Shown here in pieces: positions 8,625-17,440 of a stretch of DNA of 64,000 nt. Numbering within the stretch: the stretch's first letter is position 1; each line of letters opens with the position of its first letter. Source of the stretch: Chitinophagaceae bacterium (GTDB lineage: Bacteria > Bacteroidota > Bacteroidia > Chitinophagales > Chitinophagaceae). Position numbers and translations under genes: made by a program. The stretch is from contig JADKAJ010000005.1 of NCBI GenBank assembly GCA_016719165.1, positions 279,945 through 343,944 of the forward strand. The letters are read 5' to 3'. The notes under the pieces are model-generated. The model worked only from the letters and a program-made list of their open reading frames with translations. It was not told where the DNA came from and ran no database searches.

Positions 8625-11090
8625 TCAGGAAGAAATGGAATTCTTCCGGTTTAGTTGAATACGTCTTACCATGCTAATGAGGATGCCAATTGCTGTAATC
8701 CAGACGCCATACCACAAAAGCTTAATAAAGGGGAATCGATAGGCTTTTAGTGTTACATATTTCAAAACTGCACTGGATTCTTTTACGCCCATCTCAATAG
8801 TCTTATCCGGGTTTACTTTTTGTAACTGAAGAACCAGGCTCTCGGAAGTAATCGTATCTGGTATTGCAAACCATTCGCCTTTTGCGTTCGCCAGCCGGGA
8901 AGTAACAGAATAAGTGGATCCTGTTTTCGAATAAATTTTCAAAGGCACTTCGTATAATGTTCCGTCAGCGCCAAAGAGCTCTTCTGGTATACTGTCTTTT
9001 TGTTTTACATCCTGTATGATGATAAAGCCCCTGCTGTAGAAAAGCGAGTCGCCGGTTTTACGGGTAAAAGGTTTAAAGGAAGACGTATCTTTTTCATTTT
9101 CAGGATTGGGGATTGAAGTGATATAGGTAAATACATCATGATCCCAGTAATGTTTGGCTGAAGGATTGGCCATCAGGCCTTCATTGCCTTTGTAGTTGAC
9201 AAATGCATTTGGCAATAATACAAATTCTTCTTTCCCGTCATTGCTCTTAAATCTTACTTTGTAGTACCATTGTTGTTTTTTGGGATGTGCAGAATCCCCT
9301 TCATAGGTTAAGGAATACCTGCCCATATTGGCTGTCATATCTTTTACAAGGGTCAGGTTTTCCCTTGGATCTTCACCTTCTGCCAAAGGAGCGGGGATAC
9401 CGCCAATATTATTGGAAAGTATTTCTTTGTTGGAGGATGAAATAAGGATGCCCAATAGCACCATACCAAATCCAACATGTGATATAGAACCTCCCGATAG
9501 CTTAAGGTTGCCTTTCAAACCCAGCCATATATAACCGGCATTGGCCACAATAGTATAAATGCTGCAAACTACTGCCAGCCATATAGAACCCTGGAAAACA
9601 GGTCCTTTTTTATTGTAATCGATATCACCGAAAACTATAAAAAGGGCGGATAGAATAAGGGTGATAATAGTTGGGATTAAAATTTTTTTCCAGAAATATT
9701 TACCGGAAGTGTCCTTGTATTTCAGGTATTGACTCACTGCTGTAAGGGCTGCCATAATTATTGCCACATAGATCTGAATGCTGTTGTAGGCGAATTCGGC
9801 ATCTTCCGGGGGAGCGATATTAGTGCCAAAAATTTTATTGAATACCGGTAATGATGTTTTGCCGATAATAACAATGGCAGAAAGGAAAAAGACCAATGCA
9901 CCAATGAACATCCAGAATTCCCTCGACGAAGTATTCTCTTCTTTCTGAACAGACGGGATTTTATTGTACCTGGCGAAAAAGAAAGCCAGTGATGGCAAAA
10001 CAAAAATTAACAGGAAAGTAAGCAGTTGAAAATTCATGCCCAGGTCAGTAAAAGCATGTACGGAAGACTCTCCTAAAATACCACTGCGGGTAAGGAAGGT
10101 AGAATACAGGATAAAACCAAAAGCAAGTATAAAGAATAAATATGTGGCTCTCAGCGAATGACCGCTATGCCTGTAAATAAGTAAGGTGTGAATTCCGGAT
10201 ACCAAGATCATCCAGGGTACCAGTGAGGCATTCTCAACAGGGTCCCATGCCCAGTAACCTCCAAATGTGAGTGATTCATAAGCCCACATACCACCCATCA
10301 TGATACCTACACCCAAAACTGCAGCTGAGAATAAGGCCCAGGGAAGAGCAGGTTTGGTCCACTCCCCGTATTGTTTTTTCCATAATCCCGCCATAGCAAA
10401 AGCAAACGGGACAATAGTAGAAGCAAATCCCATGAACAATACCGGCGGATGAATGACCATCCAGTAATTCTGTAATAAAGGGTTCAGATCATTACCGTCT
10501 TTAACAGACAGCATATAATCCGGCCGGAGGGGCTGGTTCACATCAAAGTTGATATGCAACCCGGTGGCATTATCCAACACCCCTGAATCCCTTAAAAGGA
10601 TGAATGGGTTAGAGCCCATTTTCCAACCAAAAAAGTAAAGACCTGCCACCATAGTAGCCAATGCAAATTGAGCAAAGCTGACTATTGTCATTACCGGGGC
10701 TTCCCAGTTCCTGCTGCGTTTGATCAGGATAACTCCTAAAACACTATGACAGGCACTCCAGAGCAGGAAACTTCCTTCCTGGCCTTCCCAGAAGCAGGCG
10801 AGCAAATATTTGAATTCCAAAGAACGGCTGCTATGTTTCCAAGCATAATGATATTCGAAAAGATGATTATGAATGATATAAAATAAAATACCGAAGATGG
10901 CAAAGACAGAAATTACTTCAAGGATAAAGGCATAACGGGCCAGTTTTTTCCAGGATATTGCATCGGCTTCCGTTTTTGACTGTGCAGCCAAAAAATAAGT
11001 AATGGTTGCTACAAGGGAGGCTACTAAAGAAAGTACAATAAAAAAATGTCCTAATTGTCCGGGTAAAAGATGCTCGCCAATATAGTCCAT
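8625..11090 (-). CDS. ccmF: CcmF/CcsA-type cytochrome c haem lyase subunit
   Basis: 821 aa, longer than proteobacterial CcmF (about 650 aa). The tryptophan-rich haem-handling motif is present as GGYWAWDPVENASLVPW (277-293). IHPPVLFMGF (213-222), a conserved His-containing segment, and WEGQEGSFLLW (101-111) are also diagnostic. Many transmembrane helices span residues 12-550, with one more near 785-805. A large soluble segment (about 560-780), presumably periplasmic, accounts for the extra length. The family takes haem from CcmE and attaches it to apocytochrome c. ccmE lies immediately upstream in the same direction, 71 bp away, so the two probably form one unit. Confidence 0.92.
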   Translation of the reverse strand: MDYIGEHLLPGQLGHFFIVLSLVASLVATITYFLAAQSKTEADAISWKKLARYAFILEVISVFAIFGILFYIIHNHLFEYHYAWKHSSRSLEFKYLLACFWEGQEGSFLLWSACHSVLGVILIKRSRNWEAPVMTIVSFAQFALATMVAGLYFFGWKMGSNPFILLRDSGVLDNATGLHINFDVNQPLRPDYMLSVKDGNDLNPLLQNYWMVIHPPVLFMGFASTIVPFAFAMAGLWKKQYGEWTKPALPWALFSAAVLGVGIMMGGMWAYESLTFGGYWAWDPVENASLVPWMILVSGIHTLLIYRHSGHSLRATYLFFILAFGFILYSTFLTRSGILGESSVHAFTDLGMNFQLLTFLLIFVLPSLAFFFARYNKIPSVQKEENTSSREFWMFIGALVFFLSAIVIIGKTSLPVFNKIFGTNIAPPEDAEFAYNSIQIYVAIIMAALTAVSQYLKYKDTSGKYFWKKILIPTIITLILSALFIVFGDIDYNKKGPVFQGSIWLAVVCSIYTIVANAGYIWLGLKGNLKLSGGSISHVGFGMVLLGILISSSNKEILSNNIGGIPAPLAEGEDPRENLTLVKDMTANMGRYSLTYEGDSAHPKKQQWYYKVRFKSNDGKEEFVLLPNAFVNYKGNEGLMANPSAKHYWDHDVFTYITSIPNPENEKDTSSFKPFTRKTGDSLFYSRGFIIIQDVKQKDSIPEELFGADGTLYEVPLKIYSKTGSTYSVTSRLANAKGEWFAIPDTITSESLVLQLQKVNPDKTIEMGVKESSAVLKYVTLKAYRFPFIKLLWYGVWITAIGILISMVRRIQLNRKNSISS

Positions 11091-11161
11091 CTCAGAAGTT
11101 TAGATTATGTTACTTTAAAAACGGGAAGAGGTTATTTATTGTTCAATAGACGGGAGAGATA

Positions 11162-11575
11162 TTATTTGGTCTCTTTGGTTCCCGGGTGCTGGCCGCCTTT
11201 TGCCTGTTCTTCTTTGTATTTGGAAGGACATTTTGTTTGAATGTCTTTACACTCGAATTTCCCATCGTTATATTTCCCTTTTAATACCAGCTTTTCACTC
11301 AGCTCAAGATTATCAGGTTTGGCGTTATGGTAAACTACTTTTACAGATTTTCCCAGGGTGTCAACGGCTGTAAAGCTTAAATAGTTGGGATTGTTAACCG
11401 CATCGTATTCGATAGGTTGTGATTTATCCAGTTTGGCCATCAGGTGAACAAATTTACCTGGTTTGGCCATTGCTGTGTCAATGGTATCATAAGTACTGGC
11501 AGTCTGCAGGAAAGTAAGCAAAACGCCTATTGAACCGGCAATCAGTACTAAAAGGACTATGTGTATTTTTTTCAT
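11162..11575 (-). CDS. ccmE: Haem chaperone CcmE, Cys-type variant
   Basis: 137 aa. One N-terminal membrane anchor (residues 4-24) precedes a small OB-fold beta-barrel (about 38-112), ending in a flexible hydrophilic tail. The position equivalent to the haem-binding HxxxY motif of proteobacterial CcmE reads CPSKY (Cys116, Tyr120), so this is the CxxxY class known from some archaea and Desulfovibrio-type systems. A second cysteine lies just before it (Cys109). The protein carries haem covalently in the periplasm and hands it to CcmF, encoded next. The ATG at 11575 is well placed before the anchor. Confidence 0.87.
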   Translation of the reverse strand: MKKIHIVLLVLIAGSIGVLLTFLQTASTYDTIDTAMAKPGKFVHLMAKLDKSQPIEYDAVNNPNYLSFTAVDTLGKSVKVVYHNAKPDNLELSEKLVLKGKYNDGKFECKDIQTKCPSKYKEEQAKGGQHPGTKETK

Positions 11576-11697
11576 GGTTATTGTTTGCAGTGTGCAAAGT
11601 TAGGTCAAAAAAACCAACTGAGATTAAAGGGTTTAACGGCATTTACCCGGTGTTAATTTCATTATATCTTCCTTTATTTATCAGGAGTTTTTGCCCT

Positions 11698-11705
11698 TAT
11701 ATTTG
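11698..11705 (+). promoter_or_regulatory. Candidate -7 box for the acyl-CoA dehydrogenase gene
   Basis: TATATTTG exactly fits the Bacteroidetes -7 consensus TAnnTTTG and lies 39 bp before the ATG. No convincing -33 TTTG partner was found at the usual spacing, so this is a weak call. Confidence 0.4.
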
Positions 11706-11743
11706 CATTCCTAACACTCGTTCGAATAATAAATAATCGCTAT

Positions 11744-12901
11744 ATGGTATTTCAACTCAATGAAGAGCAACTTATGATCCAAAAGGCAGCCCGTGATTTT
11801 GCACAAACTGAATGCCTTGCCGGAGTAATTGAAAGGGATGAAAAGCAATTATTTCCCCGTGAGCAAATTTCGAAACTGGCTGATCTTGGTTTTATGGGAA
11901 TGATGGTAAAACCAGAATATGGCGGAGCCGGAATGGATACTATCAGCTATGTGCTGGCTATGGAAGAAATCAGTAAAGTTGATGCAAGTGTTAGTGTTTG
12001 TATGAGTGTGAACAATAGTCTTGTGTGTTATGGTCTGCAGGAGTATGGTACGGAAGAACAAAAACAAAAATACCTGGTGCCGCTGGCACAGGGGAAAAAA
12101 GACGGTGAGTTATATATTGGCGCTTTCATGCTCAGTGAACCAGAGGCCGGAAGCGATGCTACTTCACAAAGAACAACTGCTGAAGATAAAGGGGACCATT
12201 ATTTATTAAACGGAACCAAAAACTGGATCACTAATGGTGGAACCGCATCTGTCTACCTGGTAATAGCACAGACTGATCCCGCAAAAGGTTCAAAAGGGAT
12301 CAATTGTCTTATTGTAGAAAAGAATTGGCCGGGTGTGGTTGTAGCTGCGAAGGAAAATAAATTGGGTATCCGCGGAAGCGATACACATACCGTTATGTTC
12401 AACGATGTGAAAGTACCCAAGGAGAACAGGATTGGTGAAGATGGTTTTGGATTCAAATTCGCCATGAAAACATTAGCTGGTGGAAGAATTGGTATCGCTT
12501 CACAGGCACTGGGTATTGCCAGCGGTGCTTATGAATTGGCAAAAGAATATTCCAAAACAAGGAAAGCCTTTGGCACAGAGATCATGAATCACCAGATCAT
12601 TGCCTTTAAACTGGCTGATATGGCTACAAAGATCGAAGCAGCAAGATTACTTTGCCTGAAAGCGGCGTGGGAAAAAGATAATGGCATTGATTATACACTT
12701 AGTTCTTCCATGGCCAAAGTGTATGCATCCGAAACAGCGATGTGGACTACCACTGAAGCAGTGCAGATACATGGAGGGTATGGATTTGTGAAAGAATATC
12801 ATGTAGAAAGACTGATGCGGGATGCCAAGATCACACAGATATATGAAGGTACCAGTGAAGTGCAGCGGATCGTCATCAGCCGGTCAATCCTGAAAGGGTA
12901 A
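11744..12901 (+). CDS. Acyl-CoA dehydrogenase
   Basis: 385 aa, full length for the family. It has the FAD-binding signature AFMLSEPEAGSDATS, the mid-domain WITNGG, GGRIGIASQALG at the start of the C-terminal helical domain, and IHGGYGFVKEY near the end. The expected catalytic Glu is in IYEGTSEVQR. It resembles short-chain (butyryl-CoA-like) dehydrogenases, which oxidise acyl-CoA to trans-2-enoyl-CoA and pass electrons to ETF; chain-length preference cannot be read here. It is transcribed divergently from ccmE and converges with the next gene 2 bp away. Confidence 0.93.
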   Translation: MVFQLNEEQLMIQKAARDFAQTECLAGVIERDEKQLFPREQISKLADLGFMGMMVKPEYGGAGMDTISYVLAMEEISKVDASVSVCMSVNNSLVCYGLQEYGTEEQKQKYLVPLAQGKKDGELYIGAFMLSEPEAGSDATSQRTTAEDKGDHYLLNGTKNWITNGGTASVYLVIAQTDPAKGSKGINCLIVEKNWPGVVVAAKENKLGIRGSDTHTVMFNDVKVPKENRIGEDGFGFKFAMKTLAGGRIGIASQALGIASGAYELAKEYSKTRKAFGTEIMNHQIIAFKLADMATKIEAARLLCLKAAWEKDNGIDYTLSSSMAKVYASETAMWTTTEAVQIHGGYGFVKEYHVERLMRDAKITQIYEGTSEVQRIVISRSILKG

Positions 12902-12903
12902 AA

Positions 12904-13551
12904 TCAGCCCCCCTGCAGACTACAGGAATTATATTCCTGTATCCAGCTTTTCCACATGGCAAGACGTTGCTCAGGCGTAGCATTATCGTCCCAATAATAG
13001 CCGGGTTGTTTTTCTTCCATCTTACTTCGTAAAGTTTTGCATTTGCTAAAAGCAAAAATATGCCAGCCCAGTGTGGCTTTGTAGTAATCAAAATCAATAG
13101 CTGCCAGTTTGGACAATTCACTGTTGGGAAGTTTTACAGACAGGTTGGATGTTCCCGTGGAACGACCTTGCTGAAACAAACCACAATTGACCGTACCTTC
13201 TAATAACCGCACACAAACATTCATATAATATTTGTCGTTGTAATCATATTTGATATCCCGAAAGTAATAGGTAGTATCATTAATGGTTATATGTTTTATA
13301 AGCGCCACATTTAGTTTCATACTCATAGAAGTAGTTTGCTGCGACTTTCTTTTACCTTTTGTTTTTGTCTGCTCAGAATATGTTATTTCAATCAATTCAT
13401 TGTTGCTGCCATCCAGGTTGATAGTTATCTCTCCGGATTGTTCTTGTCCGAGTTTACTCACCAGTTTACCTTTATACTTTTGCTGGGCATTTACCAGGGT
13501 GATCGAGAAAAGGAGAGGGAGCAGCGAGACCGCCATATATCTTGCATTCAT
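12904..13551 (-). CDS. Secreted protein of unknown function
   Basis: 215 aa. A signal peptide (hydrophobic core MAVSLLPLLFSITLV, cleavage after NAQ) precedes a beta-rich N-terminal part (KYKGKLVSKLGQEQSGEITI) with a Lys/Ser/Gln-rich patch near residues 63-72. The rest contains DTTYYFRDIKYDYNDKYYMN and, at the end, GYYWDDNATPEQRLAMWK. I do not recognise the family. It overlaps nothing and ends 2 bp from the stop of the acyl-CoA dehydrogenase. Confidence 0.6.
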   Translation of the reverse strand: MNARYMAVSLLPLLFSITLVNAQQKYKGKLVSKLGQEQSGEITINLDGSNNELIEITYSEQTKTKGKRKSQQTTSMSMKLNVALIKHITINDTTYYFRDIKYDYNDKYYMNVCVRLLEGTVNCGLFQQGRSTGTSNLSVKLPNSELSKLAAIDFDYYKATLGWHIFAFSKCKTLRSKMEEKQPGYYWDDNATPEQRLAMWKSWIQEYNSCSLQGG

Positions 13552-13623
13552 AACTATATTTGCTTTTTGTAAAACTATACTTCAATTCAAATTCAAACAT
13601 ACCCGCTTGTGGGTATTCTGACA

Positions 13624-14292
13624 ATGGCAGCTAACAGGGATGCATATTATACTATTTGCAGGGAGCTTGCGATAACTAAAACTGCATTAATTGCTGTTTC
13701 CAAAACAAAACCGGTAGAAGATATTCTTGAACTTTACCATCTCGGTCATCGTGATTTTGGCGAAAATTATGTGCAGGAGCTGGTTGATAAAGAAGCGGTG
13801 TTGCCGAAAGATATCCGCTGGCATTTTATCGGGCACTTACAGAGTAACAAAGTAAAATATATTGCCCCCTTTGTTCACCTGGTCCATGGTGTGGATAGCC
13901 TGAAACTGTTACAGGAAATAAATAAGCAGGCAAAAAAAAATAACAGGATCATAGATTGCCTGTTGCAGGTCTATATTGCTAAAGAGGAAACCAAGTTTGG
14001 TCTGGATGAACAGGAACTGGAAGAGTTGGTGACTCAATTAAATCATCAGCCATTTGCCAATATTCGGATATGCGGGTTAATGGGCATGGCTTCCTTTACA
14101 GAAAATATGGAAACAGTGAGGTCTGAATTCCATTATTTGAAAACTCTTTTTGAAAAACTCAGGATCAGCGATGCAGGACTTACGACCCTTTCCATGGGCA
14201 TGAGCAGCGATTATTCAATAGCGATAGAGGAGGGTAGTACGATGGTGAGAATTGGCAGTCTGTTATTTGGAGAAAGAAGAAAAACCGGCTAA
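13624..14292 (+). CDS. YggS/PROSC-family PLP homeostasis protein
   Basis: 222 aa from the ATG at 13624; an in-frame GTG 5 codons upstream is less likely. Typical features are the PLP lysine in LIAVSKTKP (about residue 26), FGENYVQEL, WHFIGHLQSNKVKY, VDSL, KFGLDEQE, GLMGMASF and LSMGMSSDYSIAIEEGST, the phosphate-binding end of the fold-III barrel. The family has no known catalytic reaction and buffers pyridoxal phosphate and amino-acid metabolism in the cytoplasm. It is compact because the N-terminal helix is short. Confidence 0.92.
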   Translation: MAANRDAYYTICRELAITKTALIAVSKTKPVEDILELYHLGHRDFGENYVQELVDKEAVLPKDIRWHFIGHLQSNKVKYIAPFVHLVHGVDSLKLLQEINKQAKKNNRIIDCLLQVYIAKEETKFGLDEQELEELVTQLNHQPFANIRICGLMGMASFTENMETVRSEFHYLKTLFEKLRISDAGLTTLSMGMSSDYSIAIEEGSTMVRIGSLLFGERRKTG

Positions 14293-14354
14293 GGGCAGTC
14301 ACTTTAATGAAATATTCATATTTATTCGTATTTTTTACAATCAATATCAGCATA

Positions 14355-14831
14355 ATGCGTTTTTACCTCCCGGCTATATTTATATTCTTTTGCATTTCAG
14401 TAAATGCGCAACAGGAAAGAGATACCACGCTGAGTCAGTGCCCTGTTTTTATTACCGATACAGTTAGTTCAAATAATTTTTTTATTGAGGCAAGACCTGC
14501 CACACTTAAAGTATACCGTGTTAAAGGTAAATTAACCATTAAGGTGGAGCAACGGGACCAGTTCTTTAATCTTTATTTTCACGAAAAAAGACTGCATAAC
14601 GGGAAATATAAGATCCGCAAAGGGACCGGGGGGAAGAATGAGGTAGAAGCCGCCTATACTTTCAAATCAGGTGATCAATCCTCATACGCTGCTGTATCCA
14701 GTGGAACGGTCGAGACCTTATATGATAAAGAGAAAAAAGTTTGGCAACTTACTGTCAATGGATTGATCATAAACCAGGTGGAAAGATCGGCCACGCATTA
14801 CAGGGTAAGGGCAGTTTTATTTATTAAATGA
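14355..14831 (+). CDS. Small secreted protein of unknown function
   Basis: 158 aa from the ATG at 14355, chosen because it starts right before a signal peptide (RFYLPAIFIFFCISVNAQQ); an upstream in-frame ATG at 14307 would add 16 residues and spoil it. The mature part is basic and beta-rich (ATLKVYRVKGKLTIKVEQRD, WQLTVNGLIINQVERSA). No family recognised. It follows yggS by about 60 bp and may be co-transcribed. Confidence 0.58.
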   Translation: MRFYLPAIFIFFCISVNAQQERDTTLSQCPVFITDTVSSNNFFIEARPATLKVYRVKGKLTIKVEQRDQFFNLYFHEKRLHNGKYKIRKGTGGKNEVEAAYTFKSGDQSSYAAVSSGTVETLYDKEKKVWQLTVNGLIINQVERSATHYRVRAVLFIK

Positions 14832-14843
14832 TTGTAACCATAC

Positions 14844-15488
14844 TTACTCTTTTGGGTAACCCGGAATGTTTTCCCCTAAAATAATATCCCGCTTGGCAAT
14901 CATTATCCCCTTTTGATGGCTGGTACTAAGTATTCCATTTCCACCCCTGAAATTGTTTTTATTGCGGAGCTCCCTGGTTAGTAAAGGATCATCTCCGAAC
15001 AGGAAATCATCTATCCAGTATGCATTTTTTCCTGGTTCTTTTATGGTGATATGAATATGTTTGGGGTTATTGCTATTGGGATAAGAGGCCGGGATCAGCG
15101 TATAAAATTTGTATTGCCCGCTATTATTGGTTTTTATCCACCCACGGAGATATCCATGTCTTTTGCCCCAGCCATTTTCATCGCCTTTGTTCGGATATAT
15201 ACCTTTCTGATTGGTATGGTACACATACAATACAATGCCAGCAGCAGGAGTTTTGCCATCAAGTTTAAAAACCGAACCACTAATTGCCAGTTTTTGTCCT
15301 GGCTCATCAAAACCAGGCAGGGTGTCGATCCAGTTTAACTCGTTAAAAGGTACCGGGCTTTCAAATATCGCTTCACATCCTTCACAATTCCCTCCCACAT
15401 CAATTTCAGGAGTTGCTTTTTCCTGTTTTTGTGCGCAGGCACGCAATGAAAATATTACTATGATCAAAGTTATTAAAGACGGTTTCAT
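14844..15488 (-). CDS. Secreted intradiol ring-cleavage dioxygenase-like lipoprotein
   Basis: 214 aa. The N-terminus ends in a lipobox-like LRACAQ, so it is likely lipid-anchored or secreted. The body matches the intradiol dioxygenase fold: LAISGSVFKLDGKTPAAG, IVLYVYHTNQKGIY, HGYLRGWIKTNNSGQYKFYT, then PKHIHITIKEPG. Candidate non-haem iron ligands (two Tyr, two His) are the tyrosines of HGYLRGW and GQYKFYT and the histidines of KHIHI. Cytosolic relatives cleave catechols, while secreted versions are common in soil Bacteroidota with uncertain substrates. A Cys-rich patch (GGNCEGCEA) lies near the N-terminus. Convergent with the preceding gene. Confidence 0.82.
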   Translation of the reverse strand: MKPSLITLIIVIFSLRACAQKQEKATPEIDVGGNCEGCEAIFESPVPFNELNWIDTLPGFDEPGQKLAISGSVFKLDGKTPAAGIVLYVYHTNQKGIYPNKGDENGWGKRHGYLRGWIKTNNSGQYKFYTLIPASYPNSNNPKHIHITIKEPGKNAYWIDDFLFGDDPLLTRELRNKNNFRGGNGILSTSHQKGIMIAKRDIILGENIPGYPKE

Positions 15489-15660
15489 AAGTTTTTCTAT
15501 TATCTGGCTAGTGAATTTCGCAGTGATTTTATTGCAGGTTCAATTAATTACATAAATGGACAGGTTTGCCTGATGAAATGCACAATGCAGTTAGTCAAGT
15601 AAATACTTCCGTTAATGTAATACCGTGTAAGCACAGGAAATTGTACTTTTATTTTGAACT

Positions 15661-16686
15661 ATGCACAATGCCCCTTTCTTTTTGAAGTACAAGCTGCACT
15701 ATGTCGTTTTCTGGATGCTGATATTCGGGATATGGTACTCCCTGAGAGCAGACAGTTATCCCAGTGAAGAAAAAGCTCTCCTTGTGACCTTCATAAAAGT
15801 AGTAGACCTGATGCTCATGATTTCGGTTACCAATTACCTGCTGATCCCAAAACTGCTTTATAAAAAGAAGTATGTTTTATTTGGGTTTGCTTTCCTGGTA
15901 CTTATTATTTCCAGCAGTATTATTAAGATGAATATTCTTGGCAGGGTATTGGATAATCCACTTTTATATAACTGGGAAAAGAATTTTAAAGCAAGGGTTT
16001 ATGATAATATTATACCTCATTTTTTTCTCGTCATCGCAGGTGCAGCTATAAAATTGATGTTCGACTACGGGAAGTTGCAACAACGGATGGCTGCAACGGC
16101 AAAAGAGAAAGCAGAAGCGGAACTTAATTTCCTTAAATCGCAGATCAATCCCCATTTTTTATTTAATTCCCTCAACGCTGTCTATTTCCTGATTGATAAG
16201 GATAATGCTGATGCCAGGGGAGCACTGCATATGTTTTCTGAAATGCTCCGTTACCAGTTATATGAAGCAAGCGGCGATAAAATTACTATTGAAAAAGAGA
16301 TCCGGTATCTCAAAGATTATATGGACCTGCAACAGTTACGCAAGGATGAAAAATATGCAGTGCAGTTTAGTTGTTCTCCCGGTGTAAAAGGGGTTTCTAT
16401 TGAGCCATTACTATTGATACCATTTGTGGAAAACGCTTTTAAACATATTTCACATTATACTGACAAAAGTAATTTTGTGAAAGTGGATATGCAATATGCA
16501 AATAATGTCTTAACTTTTTTAGTTGAAAATTCAAAGGAAAAGCAGAAGCCGGATGATAAGCAGGGGGGGATTGGGCTTACTAATGTAAAACGAAGGCTTG
16601 AGTTATTATATCCCGGCAGATATGTTTTAAAAACTGATGAGTCTGATGAACGGTTCATTGCACAGCTAACTATTCATTTAACATGA
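15661..16686 (+). CDS. LytS/YehU-type sensor histidine kinase
   Basis: 341 aa. Four transmembrane helices lie at about 12-28, 40-62, 70-90 and 115-135, followed by a short linker and the His_kinase domain. The phosphoacceptor motif is QINPHFLFNSLN with His165. The ATPase part has PLLLIPFVENAFKHI and GGIGLTNVKRRLELLYPG. There is no large extracytoplasmic domain, so it probably senses a membrane state or intramembrane ligand. Its stop overlaps the start of the response regulator (ATGA at 16683), which shows a cognate pair. Confidence 0.93.
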   Translation: MHNAPFFLKYKLHYVVFWMLIFGIWYSLRADSYPSEEKALLVTFIKVVDLMLMISVTNYLLIPKLLYKKKYVLFGFAFLVLIISSSIIKMNILGRVLDNPLLYNWEKNFKARVYDNIIPHFFLVIAGAAIKLMFDYGKLQQRMAATAKEKAEAELNFLKSQINPHFLFNSLNAVYFLIDKDNADARGALHMFSEMLRYQLYEASGDKITIEKEIRYLKDYMDLQQLRKDEKYAVQFSCSPGVKGVSIEPLLLIPFVENAFKHISHYTDKSNFVKVDMQYANNVLTFLVENSKEKQKPDDKQGGIGLTNVKRRLELLYPGRYVLKTDESDERFIAQLTIHLT

Positions 16687-17399
16687 TAATCAATTGTATT
16701 ATTATTGATGATGAACCATTGGCAAGAAAGGGCCTGAAAGAATATATTGCTGATATTGATTTTCTTGCTCTTGCAGGGGCATTTGATAGCCCTTTAAAGG
16801 CAACTGAAATGATCAGCAGCGGGCAGGTGCAATTACTTTTCCTGGATATACAAATGCCCAAAATAACCGGACTTGATTTTTTTAAATCGCTTCAGAACCC
16901 GCCGCCGGTGGTGTTTACCACGGCATATCCGCAATTTGCCCTAGATGGTTTTGAAGTGAATGCTCTTGACTATCTTGTCAAGCCGGTATCTTTTGAGCGG
17001 TTTTTAAAAGCATCATTAAAGGCGAGGGAGTATTACGAGGTTAGGGAGAAGAATTTAACTGAAGCATCCTCTTCTGAATTCTTTTTTATCAAGGCGGATA
17101 ACAAGTTGGTTAAGTTATTAATTGATGAAGTATTGTTCGTGGAAGCTATGCAGAACTATGTTATGATCAATACCTCCGGGAAAAAGTACATCACCTACCT
17201 TACTTTTAAAGCGTTGGAAGATTACCTGCCGGCTGATAAATTTTTAAAAGTTCACAAATCATATATTGTTGCGCTGTCAAAAGTGGACAGTATTGAAGGA
17301 AATGAAATCAGGATCGGGCAACACCATATTCCTATCAGCCGAAATCAGAAAGAGGAAGTAATGGATAAACTGCTTAAAAACCGATTTTTGAAACGCTGA
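16683..17399 (+). CDS. LytTR-family response regulator
   Basis: 238 aa. The receiver domain (1-120) has the acidic pair DDE (9-11), the phosphoacceptor Asp55 in LLFLDIQMPK, and Lys100 in YLVKP. The LytTR DNA-binding domain (about 135-235) has EAMQNYVMINT, FLKVHKSYIVALSKVDSI, and the ending HIPISRNQKEEV. It is translationally coupled to the kinase gene. Regulators of this type bind direct repeats upstream of target promoters; the gene downstream (transglutaminase-like) could be a target but no repeats were identified. Confidence 0.94.
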   Translation: MIINCIIIDDEPLARKGLKEYIADIDFLALAGAFDSPLKATEMISSGQVQLLFLDIQMPKITGLDFFKSLQNPPPVVFTTAYPQFALDGFEVNALDYLVKPVSFERFLKASLKAREYYEVREKNLTEASSSEFFFIKADNKLVKLLIDEVLFVEAMQNYVMINTSGKKYITYLTFKALEDYLPADKFLKVHKSYIVALSKVDSIEGNEIRIGQHHIPISRNQKEEVMDKLLKNRFLKR

Positions 17400-17440
17400 G
17401 GGTTTGAAAACCGGCGTAATCATTTTAATTTTAGTAAGTA

